Assembly (NCBI RefSeq): GCF_018785265.1
Contig: NZ_WQPK01000047.1
Span: 62,001-126,000 of the forward strand
Reading direction: 5' to 3'
Source: Collinsella aerofaciens
GTDB taxonomy: Bacteria; Actinomycetota; Coriobacteriia; Coriobacteriales; Coriobacteriaceae
DNA: 64,000 bases
Under the pieces are notes generated by a model. It was given only the letters and a program-made list of their open reading frames with translations, did not search any database and was not told the origin of the DNA. How positions within the stretch are numbered: position 1 is the first letter of the stretch; each line of letters begins with the position of its first letter. Of this stretch, positions 34,697-42,841 are shown in pieces. The position numbers were made by a program, and so were the translations under genes.

Positions 34697-35635
34697 ATGC
34701 TGTTTTCCGGTATCATCGCCGCCCTTACCAGTCTTTTGATCCCTATTATCATTCTGTTGCTGCTGCTTCCCAACGCCTGCTATGTCGTTGAACAACAGCA
34801 TGCCGTGATCATCGAACGTCTGGGCAAGTTTAACCGCATCGTCAACGCGGGCTTCCACATGAAGGTGCCCGTGATCGACCGCAAGGCCGCCACGGTGAGT
34901 CTGCGCACCATGAAAAACGGTTTTGGCATCGACGTTAAGACCCAGGACAACGTGACCATCGGCCTTGAGGTCTCTGCTCAGTACCACGTGAGCTATGACA
35001 TGGGCGCCGGCCCGGCAGATTCGGGCATCTACAAGAGCTACTATATGCTGCAGGAGCCCGTCGACCAGATGCGTGACTTCATCACCGACGCTCTGCGCTC
35101 TTCGATTCCCGTCTACACACTCGATGAGGTCTTTGCCAAGAAGGATGACATCGCCAAGGACGTTAATGCCACCGTGTCCGAGCAGATGGCTGCCTACGGC
35201 TTCACCCTCGTGTCGACACTCATCACCAAAATCGCGCTGCCGACCGAGGTCGAGAACTCCATGAACGACATCAATGCCGCCCAGCGAAAGCGCGCTGCCG
35301 CGCAGGAGCTCGCCGAGGCCGACCGCATCAAGCGCGTCACCGAGGCGACCGCCGAGGCTGAGGCGATGGAAAAGGCGGGCGAGGGCATCGCCAACCAGCG
35401 CAAGGCCATCGCGCTGGGCATCAAGGATTCGCTCGAGATCATCCAGGAGACGGGAGTCGGTAACGACGAGGCCAACCAGCTGTTCATGTTTACGCAGTGG
35501 TCCGAGATGATGACGGAGTTCGCTCGTACGGGTAAAACCTCGACGGTCGTGCTGCCGAGCGATTTCTCGCAGTCGGCCTCGATGTTCGAGCAGATGCTGA
35601 CAGCCAGCAAAGTTCAAAACGATTCGAAGGAGTAG
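34697..35635 (+). CDS. SPFH/band 7 domain membrane protein
   Basis: 312 aa. N-terminal helix (LLIPIIILLLLLPNACYVV), then QQHAVIIERLGKFNRIVNAGFHMKVPVID, the stomatin/prohibitin opening, and a long helical, Ala/Glu-rich coiled coil (about 200-260). Such proteins organise membrane microdomains or protease partners. The usual NfeD partner is not adjacent. GAGGAGAAG precedes the ATG at 34697. Followed 6 bases later by rlmH. Confidence 0.9.
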   Translation: MLFSGIIAALTSLLIPIIILLLLLPNACYVVEQQHAVIIERLGKFNRIVNAGFHMKVPVIDRKAATVSLRTMKNGFGIDVKTQDNVTIGLEVSAQYHVSYDMGAGPADSGIYKSYYMLQEPVDQMRDFITDALRSSIPVYTLDEVFAKKDDIAKDVNATVSEQMAAYGFTLVSTLITKIALPTEVENSMNDINAAQRKRAAAQELAEADRIKRVTEATAEAEAMEKAGEGIANQRKAIALGIKDSLEIIQETGVGNDEANQLFMFTQWSEMMTEFARTGKTSTVVLPSDFSQSASMFEQMLTASKVQNDSKE

Positions 35636-35641
35636 ACGCGC

Positions 35642-36112
35642 GTGAAATACACCGTCGTTTGCGTCGGTAAGCTCAAGGAGCGCTTTTGGAAGGACGCGTG
35701 CGCTGAGTACACCAAGCGCCTAGGTGCCTATGCCAAGGTTGATATCCGCGAGGTGGCCGATATCGACCCGGCTAAGGCGGGCGGCGTGGATGCCGCACGC
35801 GACAAGGAGGGGGCGGCAATTCTTGCTGCATTGCCGTCTCGGGCGCATGTGATCCTGCTAGCTATCGAGGGCAAGGAGCGTTCGAGTGAGGAGCTCTCGG
35901 CGCGGCTCGACGATCTTATGCTGCGAGGCAGCAGCGACATTGCCTTTGTAATCGGCGGTTCGGACGGCGTGAGTGATGAGGTGCGCGCCCGCGCCGATGA
36001 GATGCTCAGCTTTGGACGCATCACCTTACCGCACAACCTGGCGCGCGTGGTGCTGCTAGAGCAGATTTACCGCGCCTGCAAGATCAGCCGCGGCGAGCCG
36101 TATCACAAATAG
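35642..36112 (+). CDS. rlmH: 23S rRNA (pseudouridine-1915-N3)-methyltransferase
   Basis: 156 aa SPOUT enzyme modifying helix 69 of 23S rRNA. Blocks LLAIEGKERSSEELSARLD, FVIGGSDGVSDEVR and the C-terminal HNLARVVLLEQIYRACKI with GEPYHK are diagnostic. The GTG at 35642 has GAAGGAG 9 bases upstream, inside the end of the SPFH gene. Confidence 0.96.
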   Translation: MKYTVVCVGKLKERFWKDACAEYTKRLGAYAKVDIREVADIDPAKAGGVDAARDKEGAAILAALPSRAHVILLAIEGKERSSEELSARLDDLMLRGSSDIAFVIGGSDGVSDEVRARADEMLSFGRITLPHNLARVVLLEQIYRACKISRGEPYHK

Positions 36113-36185
36113 GTCGGCAATACGAAACAATGGCATGGGACAATAGCTTCCGTTTTGAGGAACGTGCCTGAGAGGACTATGTGAT

Positions 36186-36956
36186 ATGAAGATTGGATTT
36201 GTCGGTTTTGGCAATATGGCGAGCGCTATGGCCGATGGCTGGATCGCTGCCGGTGTAGCTGCGGGCGACATGTGCGCCTGCGCGGGTCGCTACGACGCAC
36301 TGGTTGAGCGCTGCGAGGCGCGCGGCATGGTCGCCTGCCACGATGCCGCCGAGGTTGTCGCCGCATCCGATATCGTGGTCGCTGCGGTCAAACCGTACAT
36401 GATCGAGAAGATATTCGCCCCGCTCAAGGATGCTCTTGCCAAAAAGGTCGTTCTGTCGGTTGCCTGGACCTGGGACAGTGCCAAGTGGGAGCAGGTCCTG
36501 CCGGGCGTCGCGCATATCTCGACGGTGCCCAACACGCCGGTTTCGGTGGGCGAGGGCGTCATCGCTTGTGAGAAGGCTTCCACGCTTAGTGATGAGCAGA
36601 GCACAGTGGTGCTTGATCTGCTTGGCAAGCTCGGTGCGGTGGTCGAGCTCGATACGAGCCTGCTGTTTGTGGGCGGCACGGTGGGTGGTTGCGCTCCGGC
36701 ATTTGTCGCTATGGCAATCGAGGCCCTGAGCGATGCGGCGGTCAAGCACGGTATCCCGCGTGCCGATGCCTATCGCATTGTGAGCCAGATGGTGCTGGGT
36801 ACGGCAAAGCTGCAGCTTGCAACTGGCCAGCATCCTGCGGCGATGAAGGATGCCGTATGCTCGCCCGGTGGTGCCACCATCAAGGGCGTCGTTGCGCTCG
36901 AGGACGCCGGCATGCGCAGCGCCCTGGTCAAGGCAATCGACGCAACTCTCCAGTAA
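36186..36956 (+). CDS. proC: Pyrroline-5-carboxylate reductase
   Basis: 256 aa, last step of proline synthesis. Rossmann start KIGFVGFGNMASAMADGW, VVAAVKPYM, the VPNTPVSVGEGV block and the C-terminal CSPGGATIKGV signature. Slightly short but complete. Stop at 36954-36956 is followed at once by a 159-bp palindromic region. Confidence 0.95.
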   Translation: MKIGFVGFGNMASAMADGWIAAGVAAGDMCACAGRYDALVERCEARGMVACHDAAEVVAASDIVVAAVKPYMIEKIFAPLKDALAKKVVLSVAWTWDSAKWEQVLPGVAHISTVPNTPVSVGEGVIACEKASTLSDEQSTVVLDLLGKLGAVVELDTSLLFVGGTVGGCAPAFVAMAIEALSDAAVKHGIPRADAYRIVSQMVLGTAKLQLATGQHPAAMKDAVCSPGGATIKGVVALEDAGMRSALVKAIDATLQ

Positions 36957-37115
36957 AACCTGCCATTTAGGGACAGGTTTATTTTGGCAGGTTTTTCCTG
37001 CGGTTTTGTCCTTTTAGCGAAAAGCGCCCCGCAACTGGCTCAATTCCAGTTGCGGGGCGCTTGCGTTTGCCCAGATAAAACAGACCAAAATAAACCTGTC
37101 CCTTTTTGGCAGGTT
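36957..37115. repeat. 159-bp nested palindrome between convergent genes
   Basis: Outer arms 36957-36987 and 37085-37115 match inversely at 28 of 31 positions. Inside is a perfect 17-bp stem (37022-37038 with 37046-37062). AACCTGCC...GGCAGGTT plus T-run (36957-36996) would also terminate proC. The element starts right after the proC stop and its right arm overlaps the stop of the convergent small gene. Confidence 0.8.
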
Positions 37116-37287
37116 AGTCCCAGAAGCTGTCTTCCTCATCCTCGGACTTGGGTCCGCGGTCGACGTACATCTTATGGGTACGCTTCTCCATTACAAAGGC
37201 AAGAATCGCAAATAACAGGATGCCGCCGGCGAAAAGGATGGCAAAACCGGTGCGGGTGCCAAACAAAAAGGAAAAAACTGCGTCCAT
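37114..37287 (-). CDS. Small single-helix membrane protein (57 aa)
   Basis: 57 codons from ATG 37285-37287, with AGAAGG shortly upstream. One membrane helix (TGFAILFAGGILLFAILAFVM), then a basic patch MEKRTHK and a strongly acidic tail (KSEDEEDSFWD). No family recognised. Runs convergently with proC and divergently from serS. Composition and ribosome site make it look real. Confidence 0.68.
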   Translation of the reverse strand: MDAVFSFLFGTRTGFAILFAGGILLFAILAFVMEKRTHKMYVDRGPKSEDEEDSFWD

Positions 37288-37398
37288 TGGGTGCCTTCTT
37301 GCGTAGTTGAGTTGGGTCGTAAACGCTCATAAGTATATACTTGCCCATACATGTACAAGGTTGCAACCTAAATGGAATGTATATCGCCGGAGGATCTA

Positions 37399-38682
37399 AT
37401 GCTTGATATCAAGTTTGTTCGCGAGAATCCCGATGCCATCGATGTCGCCATGGCTAACCGCCAGACGTCTTGGGATCGCGAGAAGTTCTTTGAGCTCGAC
37501 GACGAGCGCCGTGCCGTCATCACCGAGGTCGAGGAGCTCCAGGCTACGCGCAATGCCGAGTCCAAGAAGATCGGCGCCCTGATGAAGGAGGGCAAGAAGG
37601 ACGAGGCCGAGGCCGCCAAGGAGGCCGTGCGCGCCGTCAACGAGAAGATTGACGGTCTGGCCGAGCGCCGTACTGCTCTCGAGCAGGAGCAGTACGACTT
37701 CATGGCTCACCTGCCCAACATTCCTTGCGAGGCCACGCCGTACGGCAAGGACGAGGACGAGAATATTGAGCGCCGTCGTTGGGGCACCCCGCGCGAGTTC
37801 GACTTCGACTTTAAGCCGCATTGGGATCTGGGCACCGATCTGGACATCCTCGACTTCGAGCGCGGCAACAAACTCTCCGGCAGCCGTTTTACCGTTCTCG
37901 GTGGCGCTGGCGCCCGCCTGGAGCGCGCCCTCATCAACTTCTTCCTCGATACGCACACCAGCCGTGGCTTTAAGGAGTGGTGGCCGCCCATCGTCGTCAA
38001 GCGTCAGACCATGTTTGGCACGGGTCAGCTGCCCAAGTTCGAGGACGACGCCTATCACGTCTCGGGCGACAACTTCCTGATCCCCACCGCCGAGGTCGTG
38101 CTTACCAACCTGCACGCCGGCGAGGTCCTCGATGCCGACACTCTGCCGCGTCGCTACACCGCCTTCACCCCCTGCTTCCGCGAGGAGGCCGGTTCCGCCG
38201 GTCGCGATACCCGCGGCATCATCCGTCAGCACGAGTTCGACAAGGTCGAGATGGTCAAGTTCGCTAAGCCGGAGGAGTCCGACGAGGAGCTCGAGAGCAT
38301 GACCGCCGAGGCCGAGTATCTGCTGCAGCAGCTGGGCCTTCCGTATCGCGTGATTAGCCTGTGCACCGGCGACTTGGGCTTCTCTGCCCGTCAGACCTAC
38401 GACGTCGAGGTCTGGCTGCCGAGCTACAACGCCTACAAGGAGATCAGCTCCTGCTCCAACTGCGGCGACTTCCAGGCCCGCCGCGCCAACATCAAGTACC
38501 GCGACCCCGAGAACTTCAAGGGCTCGCGTTACCTGCACACCCTTAACGGTTCCGGCCTGCCGGCTGGTCGTACCATGGCTGCCATTCTGGAGAACTACCA
38601 GAACGCCGACGGCACCATCACGATCCCCGAGGTTCTGCGTCCTTACATGGGCGGTCTCGAGAAGATCGAGCCGGTCGCGTAA
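37399..38682 (+). CDS. serS: Seryl-tRNA synthetase
   Basis: 427 aa class II synthetase. N-terminal coiled-coil arm (about 30-100), motif 2 in [24 protein letters not shown] and motif 3 in [34 protein letters not shown] is the common start. CCGGAGGA lies 5 bases before the ATG at 37399; an upstream in-frame ATG is less likely. A 12-bp palindrome AGGTTGCAACCT precedes it at 37357. Confidence 0.96.
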   Translation: MLDIKFVRENPDAIDVAMANRQTSWDREKFFELDDERRAVITEVEELQATRNAESKKIGALMKEGKKDEAEAAKEAVRAVNEKIDGLAERRTALEQEQYDFMAHLPNIPCEATPYGKDEDENIERRRWGTPREFDFDFKPHWDLGTDLDILDFERGNKLSGSRFTVLGGAGARLERALINFFLDTHTSRGFKEWWPPIVVKRQTMFGTGQLPKFEDDAYHVSGDNFLIPTAEVVLTNLHAGEVLDADTLPRRYTAFTPCFREEAGSAGRDTRGIIRQHEFDKVEMVKFAKPEESDEELESMTAEAEYLLQQLGLPYRVISLCTGDLGFSARQTYDVEVWLPSYNAYKEISSCSNCGDFQARRANIKYRDPENFKGSRYLHTLNGSGLPAGRTMAAILENYQNADGTITIPEVLRPYMGGLEKIEPVA

Positions 38683-38705
38683 CTTGGCTGCATAGGGGAT
38701 ATGCA

Positions 38706-38732
38706 AGGGCGCTCCTTCGGGGGCGCCCTATT
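38706..38732 (+). terminator. Terminator after serS
   Basis: AGGGCGCTCC with GGGGCGCCCT (one G-U pair), TTCG-type loop, short T-run. Confidence 0.75.
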
Positions 38733-38782
38733 TCGTGCGCAGGTCCATACCATGCTGTGCGGACAGCTCAATAGAAAACACA

Positions 38783-38796
38783 CGAACAACTGTTCT
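38783..38796. promoter_or_regulatory. LexA/SOS-box-like operator
   Basis: CGAAC-AACT-GTTC-T matches the Gram-positive LexA box CGAACRNRYGTTYG in 13 of 14 positions. It lies about 60 bases before the start of the 125-aa unknown gene and would overlap its promoter. Confidence 0.5.
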
Positions 38797-38855
38797 GTAT
38801 ACAGCCATCTACCTGCTATGCTTTTGCTAAATAAGAGCGAGAGAAAGGGGACGCG

Positions 38856-39233
38856 ATGGAGCTGTTTGATGATCGGGTGGTTTTGTTTGAGAGCGACGAG
38901 GGCGGGGAGTACCTGCTTGTAACGTGTGAGCCGTCTGGCATGGGCGGCCTGGTGGTTCGGCAGACGAGTGAGGGTCCGTTGACACAATGGTGCTTTGAGG
39001 AGTCGCCGCATGTGGTCGAGACCTTTGTGACGCACGAGGGGCTTGTGGCGCTGGAGCACTTCTATGGAGTTGGGACTTCCAACCAGGTCGCGCGCATGCT
39101 GAGCATCTCGTTTGCCGATTATGACTGTGCCCAGCTGGTGAGATCGCTCCTGAGGGAACTTGATGCTAAGTTTGACGTGATCGAAAAGCCAATCGATCGT
39201 ACGGGGAACGGCGGTATATGCGGAGCAGCATGA
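38856..39233 (+). CDS. Unknown 125-aa protein, possibly SOS-controlled
   Basis: 125 aa, acidic, mixed alpha/beta, no membrane segment. N-terminal strands (DRVVLFESDEGGEYLLVTCEP), central GLVALEHFYGVG, C-terminal helix DCAQLVRSLLRELDAKF. No family recognised. GAGAGAAAGGGG precedes the ATG. A LexA-like box upstream hints at DNA-damage control. Confidence 0.75.
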   Translation: MELFDDRVVLFESDEGGEYLLVTCEPSGMGGLVVRQTSEGPLTQWCFEESPHVVETFVTHEGLVALEHFYGVGTSNQVARMLSISFADYDCAQLVRSLLRELDAKFDVIEKPIDRTGNGGICGAA

Positions 39234-39269
39234 CAAAACTGCGTTCCACAAAAAAGTTTGAGATTGTGC

Positions 39270-39299
39270 TTGACTCCAATAAGCTAAAGTGGTTTTATA
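39270..39299 (+). promoter_or_regulatory. Promoter of tRNA-Arg copy 1
   Basis: TTGACT (39270-39275), 18-base gap, TTTATA (39294-39299). Confidence 0.65.
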
Positions 39300-39310
39300 T
39301 GTCTTGCGCT

Positions 39311-39387
39311 GCGGCGTTACCTCAGCTGGATAGAGGGTCTGACTACGAATCAGAACGTCATAGGTTCGAATCCTATACGCCGCACCA
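39311..39387 (+). tRNA. tRNA-Arg (ACG), copy 1
   Basis: 77 bases, acceptor GCGGCGT/ACGCCGC, anticodon loop CTACGAA (ACG, read as ICG), T-loop TTCGAAT, CCA encoded. Identical to the two copies downstream. Confidence 0.97.
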
Positions 39388-39660
39388 ATTGAAATCGAAA
39401 GCCTCCGGCAACGGGGGCTTTTCTTTTACGGCGGCACTGCATGGATTCGAACCTCGGTCGAGGCGCGGGCGTAAAGAAAACGCGGAGCGTTTTTAGCCCG
39501 CGGGCGAGCACGCCGGAAGGCGGGCGGAGCCGGTGCGGATCCGCGCAGCGGATGCGCGGAATCCTATACGCCGCACCAATTGAACTTGAAGCCTCCGGCA
39601 ACGGGGGCTTTTCTTTTACGCCGGCACCGCACGGATTCGAACCTCGGTCGAGGCGCGAGC
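39368..39660 (+). repeat. tRNA-Arg tail repeat, one and a half units
   Basis: The tail of tRNA-Arg (AATCCTATACGCCGCACCA) with its terminator and inverted T-arm (GGATTCGAACCT, 39443-39454) is repeated 191 bases later (39559 onward; inverted T-arm 39633-39644). The core carries AAGAAAACGCGGAGCG and GCCGGTGCGGATCCGCG, both also present after tRNA-Leu. The second copy stops at about 39660, just before the next tRNA-Arg promoter. Confidence 0.9.
39399..39424 (+). terminator. tRNA-Arg copy 1 terminator
   Basis: AAGCCTCCG (39399-39407), loop GCAA, CGGGGGCTT (39412-39420), T-run. Repeated at 39589-39614. Confidence 0.82.
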
Positions 39661-39700
39661 ATCTTAATCATCACTTCGTAAAATTTTTCCAAATTGTCGC

Positions 39701-39729
39701 TTGACCCATCGAGGGGTCACGTGCATAAT
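39701..39729 (+). promoter_or_regulatory. Promoter of tRNA-Arg copy 2
   Basis: TTGACC (39701-39706), 17-base gap, CATAAT (39724-39729); upstream AAATTTTTCCAAATT element. Confidence 0.82.
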
Positions 39730-39741
39730 AATCCGTGCGTT

Positions 39742-39818
39742 GCGGCGTTACCTCAGCTGGATAGAGGGTCTGACTACGAATCAGAACGTCATAGGTTCGA
39801 ATCCTATACGCCGCACCA
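39742..39818 (+). tRNA. tRNA-Arg (ACG), copy 2
   Basis: 77 bases, identical to copy 1. Followed by a perfect terminator (AAGCTCCCG-GCAA-CGGGAGCTT, 39829-39850) and no inverted T-arm. Confidence 0.97.
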
Positions 39819-39828
39819 ATTGATTTTA

Positions 39829-39854
39829 AAGCTCCCGGCAACGGGAGCTTTTCT
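39829..39854 (+). terminator. tRNA-Arg copy 2 terminator
   Basis: Perfect 9-bp stem with GCAA loop and a T-rich tail. Confidence 0.85.
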
Positions 39855-39934
39855 TATATCGCGATGCGTCGAAGATCGCATCAAGTGGTCTAAATGAGTA
39901 AAAATCAAATTCAATAACTTTTTTCGAAAATTGC

Positions 39935-39963
39935 TTGACCTTTATTCAGTTGATGTGCATAAT
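39935..39963 (+). promoter_or_regulatory. Promoter of tRNA-Arg copy 3
   Basis: TTGACC (39935-39940), 17-base gap, CATAAT (39958-39963); upstream AACTTTTTTCGAAAATT element. Confidence 0.82.
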
Positions 39964-39975
39964 AATCAACAAGTC

Positions 39976-40052
39976 GCGGCGTTACCTCAGCTGGATAGAG
40001 GGTCTGACTACGAATCAGAACGTCATAGGTTCGAATCCTATACGCCGCACCA
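39976..40052 (+). tRNA. tRNA-Arg (ACG), copy 3
   Basis: 77 bases, identical to copies 1 and 2. Confidence 0.97.
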
Positions 40053-40137
40053 ATTGAAATCGAAAGCCTCCGGCAACGGGGGCTTTTCTTTTACGCCGGC
40101 ACCGCACGGATTCGAACCTCGGTCGAGGCGCGAGCGT
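40053..40137 (+). repeat. Truncated tail repeat after tRNA-Arg copy 3
   Basis: Terminator AAGCCTCCG-GCAA-CGGGGGCTT (40064-40085) followed by the inverted T-arm GGATTCGAACCT (40108-40119) and GGTCGAGGCGCGAGCG. Breaks off before the GC-rich core, in the leader of the 813-aa gene. Confidence 0.82.
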
Positions 40138-40238
40138 GAAGCGGACGATTTCCTGTCGACTCGTGTAAGATTCCGAGTAGATGTCGCGACTTATTCGCGA
40201 CCACTCCTTCTTCAAGCGACCGATCAGGGTGATACTTC

Positions 40239-42680
40239 GTGGCAGAGCGTCCGACATACAAGCTCAGGTTTCTCGATCCCAAGAAGCGCTTTCCGGCGAT
40301 GCCCGAGCAGCCTGCGGGACGCTCATATGGCGTGGTCTGGAAACTCTTTGGCGAGGATCAGCATGAATCTTGTTATGTCGTCGAATTCGTCGGCAAAAGT
40401 CATGTGTCGCTTTTGGGCTACGTAAGCGTTTCGGGTGAGGTGTACAAGGTGGACCGCCCCGTCAGCGAGGCTCCGCTGCCCAACGATCCCGACATGGAAC
40501 TGGTCCTTGACGAGTCGGACTCCAGTATTGGTGAGATTATGGTAAGGGAAGCCAACGGTGCAATGCACGCATGTGCGCAAACTGTCGGTTCTCCCGAAGG
40601 CCCCATGCGCGAGCGGTCCGACCACGAGACATGGAATTCGATCCGCGCCCTTCCTTACGGCGAGTTCATGGCATCGATGTTCCTGCGCTACGTGATATTT
40701 GCCAACTCCGAAAGCGCTATTGCGAACACGGCGGGCGTCGACGGTCTCGATGCGGACATGCAAAACGTTGTCGACAAAATAAAGCTCGTAAAGTTGCCCG
40801 AGCCGGTCGAGGTGTTTTTGGGCTTTAACACGGCACCGCTACCTGACGCTATCGAGACGCTGCTCTACCGTGTCGACCATGCCGAGAATCCGAGCGGTAT
40901 CGAGCGTTATGCCGCCGCCCTTATGAGCGAGGTCGACTTGCCCCGTCTGCGCACCATTGCCGCCAAGTCAGAAATGAGCCTAGCGCGCATCGACCGGTCA
41001 AAGTTGTTCTATCTCAATTTTGATCGTAGCCTGCTGGACCAGGACGAGATTGACATGCTGCTTGCCATCGAGTGCCGTCTCAACCGCCTCTCCGGCATCC
41101 TCGAGCGCATCGGGGCCGGATTGGCCCCCGCGGCATCCTCGCCGAGCCTTGAGGGCTGCGCGCTCTTTGATGCGTGGCATATCGCCAAGACGACCAACGA
41201 TGTTCCCCGACTGCTCGATACGGCCTCGAGCGATAACCCGTGGGCCAAGCCGGGAACGGTTTCGTGCCAGCCGGGCGGCGAGTGGGACGTGCGCACCCGT
41301 TTTGCGCGAATCGTTGAGGCACTCAACGTGGTCACGCGGCTCGACTATACCTATCGGGCAAACGTTGCCGAGGGGATTATGCTCGTTCGGTTTGGGCAGT
41401 CTGTCGTTGATGCCATGCCGCAACGTGAATACGACGCTCAGGATGACGCCTGGCGCGAGCTGGACGAGGACGCGCGCGCGATCTGGGCCGCGGAGCACGA
41501 TGCGCGCGTGGCACTCACGCTTGCGGCAGCGTGTTTTGCCGCGGGCACCTGCATCACGCGCTGCTGTGTGCAGATTGCTGCTCCCGACAGTGAACAGGGC
41601 GAGCGCGTTGTCACAACGTATTTCTTTGGGCGCGCGGCCTATCTGGCCGATTGCGTGTCTGTCGCCAAGGATCTTGAGAGCATGGATATGGACGATATGC
41701 CGTGCAAGCGTGTGCTTGAGGCGTATGAGTCAACCGCTCCGGAGACGATTGAGCCTGCGGAGGTTCATGCTCGTCCGCGTGATGACCATCGCACGCTGCC
41801 GCCGGCGCTGCGCGATCTGCTACTTGCCGATACGGCTGACGAGTTGGAGGTCATGGAAGAGGACGACGACCCATACGTGGCCCGTGTTGTTGAATTGCGC
41901 GAGCAGGCAAAAGTCGACCATGCAAGTGCTTTTGAAGGCTTTTCTCGTCTTGTCGAGGAGTTGGAGGCTAAGTGCGCCGTCGCCGAGCTTTTGGCGACAG
42001 GTCCGGTTCAAACGCAGTTTTGCGATAACCAGCTGGTGCGCATGGTGCTACCGGTGTTGGAAGAAGACCGCTCTGTGCGAATCCTTCGTGCGCCCGATGC
42101 ACTGTACTTTGCCCAGCACGAGATCTGCAGCTTTTATGCCGAGCAAGAGGACTTTGAACGAGCACTGCCCGAGGTGCGCCATCTTTACGATCTGGCACGC
42201 TCGTCCATGCAATCGCACTTTGCGCTCATCAACGTGCTTGCGCGTCTGGAGCGCTTTGACGAGATTATCGAGGTGGCGCGCCACGGCCTACGTATTGCCA
42301 GCGATCGTTCTGCAATCGGCTACCTGTTCTATCGCTTGGCGTTTGCCTATTGGAATTGCGATCAGGTCGACCTAGCGCTGGCTTGTTACCGTCTGGTGCC
42401 GCGCGGTGAGGAATCGGGCAGTAGTGCGCTGGAAGAAATGCAGGGTCTTATGAATGAGATGGGCGTCAGCGAGCCTCCGACGTTCGAGGAGGCGGTCGAG
42501 ACCATCCACAAGGCTGGACTTGAGTTGCCGCCAGTGTCCGCCGTGACGAATCAGCTGGCAGATGCCGCTGTGCAACTGGTCGACAACGGCTTCTTTTTCC
42601 TGGCACGCGGTTGCATCTTCCAAATGTGGCGCACCATGGGCAACGACGAGCTCGGCTCCCTCAACCGCTCGCTGGGGTAG
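40239..42680 (+). CDS. Unknown 813-aa cytoplasmic protein with TPR-like C-terminus
   Basis: 813 aa, no signal peptide or clear membrane helix. Acidic overall, including DELEVMEEDDDPY near 540. Residues about 620-760 are helical and TPR-like (EQEDFERALPEVRHLYDLAR, ALINVLARLERFDEIIEVARHGL, YWNCDQVDLALACYRLV). The N-terminal part has GEVYKVDRP and many short beta segments. No catalytic motif recognised. The GTG at 40239 has AGGGTGA upstream. It stands alone behind the tRNA-Arg cluster. Confidence 0.75.
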   Translation: MAERPTYKLRFLDPKKRFPAMPEQPAGRSYGVVWKLFGEDQHESCYVVEFVGKSHVSLLGYVSVSGEVYKVDRPVSEAPLPNDPDMELVLDESDSSIGEIMVREANGAMHACAQTVGSPEGPMRERSDHETWNSIRALPYGEFMASMFLRYVIFANSESAIANTAGVDGLDADMQNVVDKIKLVKLPEPVEVFLGFNTAPLPDAIETLLYRVDHAENPSGIERYAAALMSEVDLPRLRTIAAKSEMSLARIDRSKLFYLNFDRSLLDQDEIDMLLAIECRLNRLSGILERIGAGLAPAASSPSLEGCALFDAWHIAKTTNDVPRLLDTASSDNPWAKPGTVSCQPGGEWDVRTRFARIVEALNVVTRLDYTYRANVAEGIMLVRFGQSVVDAMPQREYDAQDDAWRELDEDARAIWAAEHDARVALTLAAACFAAGTCITRCCVQIAAPDSEQGERVVTTYFFGRAAYLADCVSVAKDLESMDMDDMPCKRVLEAYESTAPETIEPAEVHARPRDDHRTLPPALRDLLLADTADELEVMEEDDDPYVARVVELREQAKVDHASAFEGFSRLVEELEAKCAVAELLATGPVQTQFCDNQLVRMVLPVLEEDRSVRILRAPDALYFAQHEICSFYAEQEDFERALPEVRHLYDLARSSMQSHFALINVLARLERFDEIIEVARHGLRIASDRSAIGYLFYRLAFAYWNCDQVDLALACYRLVPRGEESGSSALEEMQGLMNEMGVSEPPTFEEAVETIHKAGLELPPVSAVTNQLADAAVQLVDNGFFFLARGCIFQMWRTMGNDELGSLNRSLG

Positions 42681-42770
42681 GGGCGGTATAGAGGGGCCGC
42701 ACCGCGCTATTTGTATCGGTGCGGGCGGGAGGACCCGACAGAATCGGTAAGGCATAAAGCCGTCGAGCCT

Positions 42771-42827
42771 GCTAAAACTGTTAAACTCTGCTAAAGTTGC
42801 TAAACTTTGTTAAAGTTGTTAAAACTG
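42771..42827. repeat. Three tandem 19-bp repeats (six GYTAAA half-units)
   Basis: GCTAAA or GTTAAA recurs at 42771, 42780, 42790, 42799, 42809 and 42818, alternating 9- and 10-base steps, so three 19-bp units. It ends 14 bases before the ATPase start, touching the ribosome site GAGGAGG. Looks like a multi-site operator on one face of the helix. Confidence 0.7.
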
Positions 42828-42841
42828 GCAGAGGAGGTCGA

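Noticed and set aside
39368-40137. CRISPR array
   Set aside because: Repeats are tRNA genes and tail units of unequal spacing, with no short regular spacers and no cas genes.
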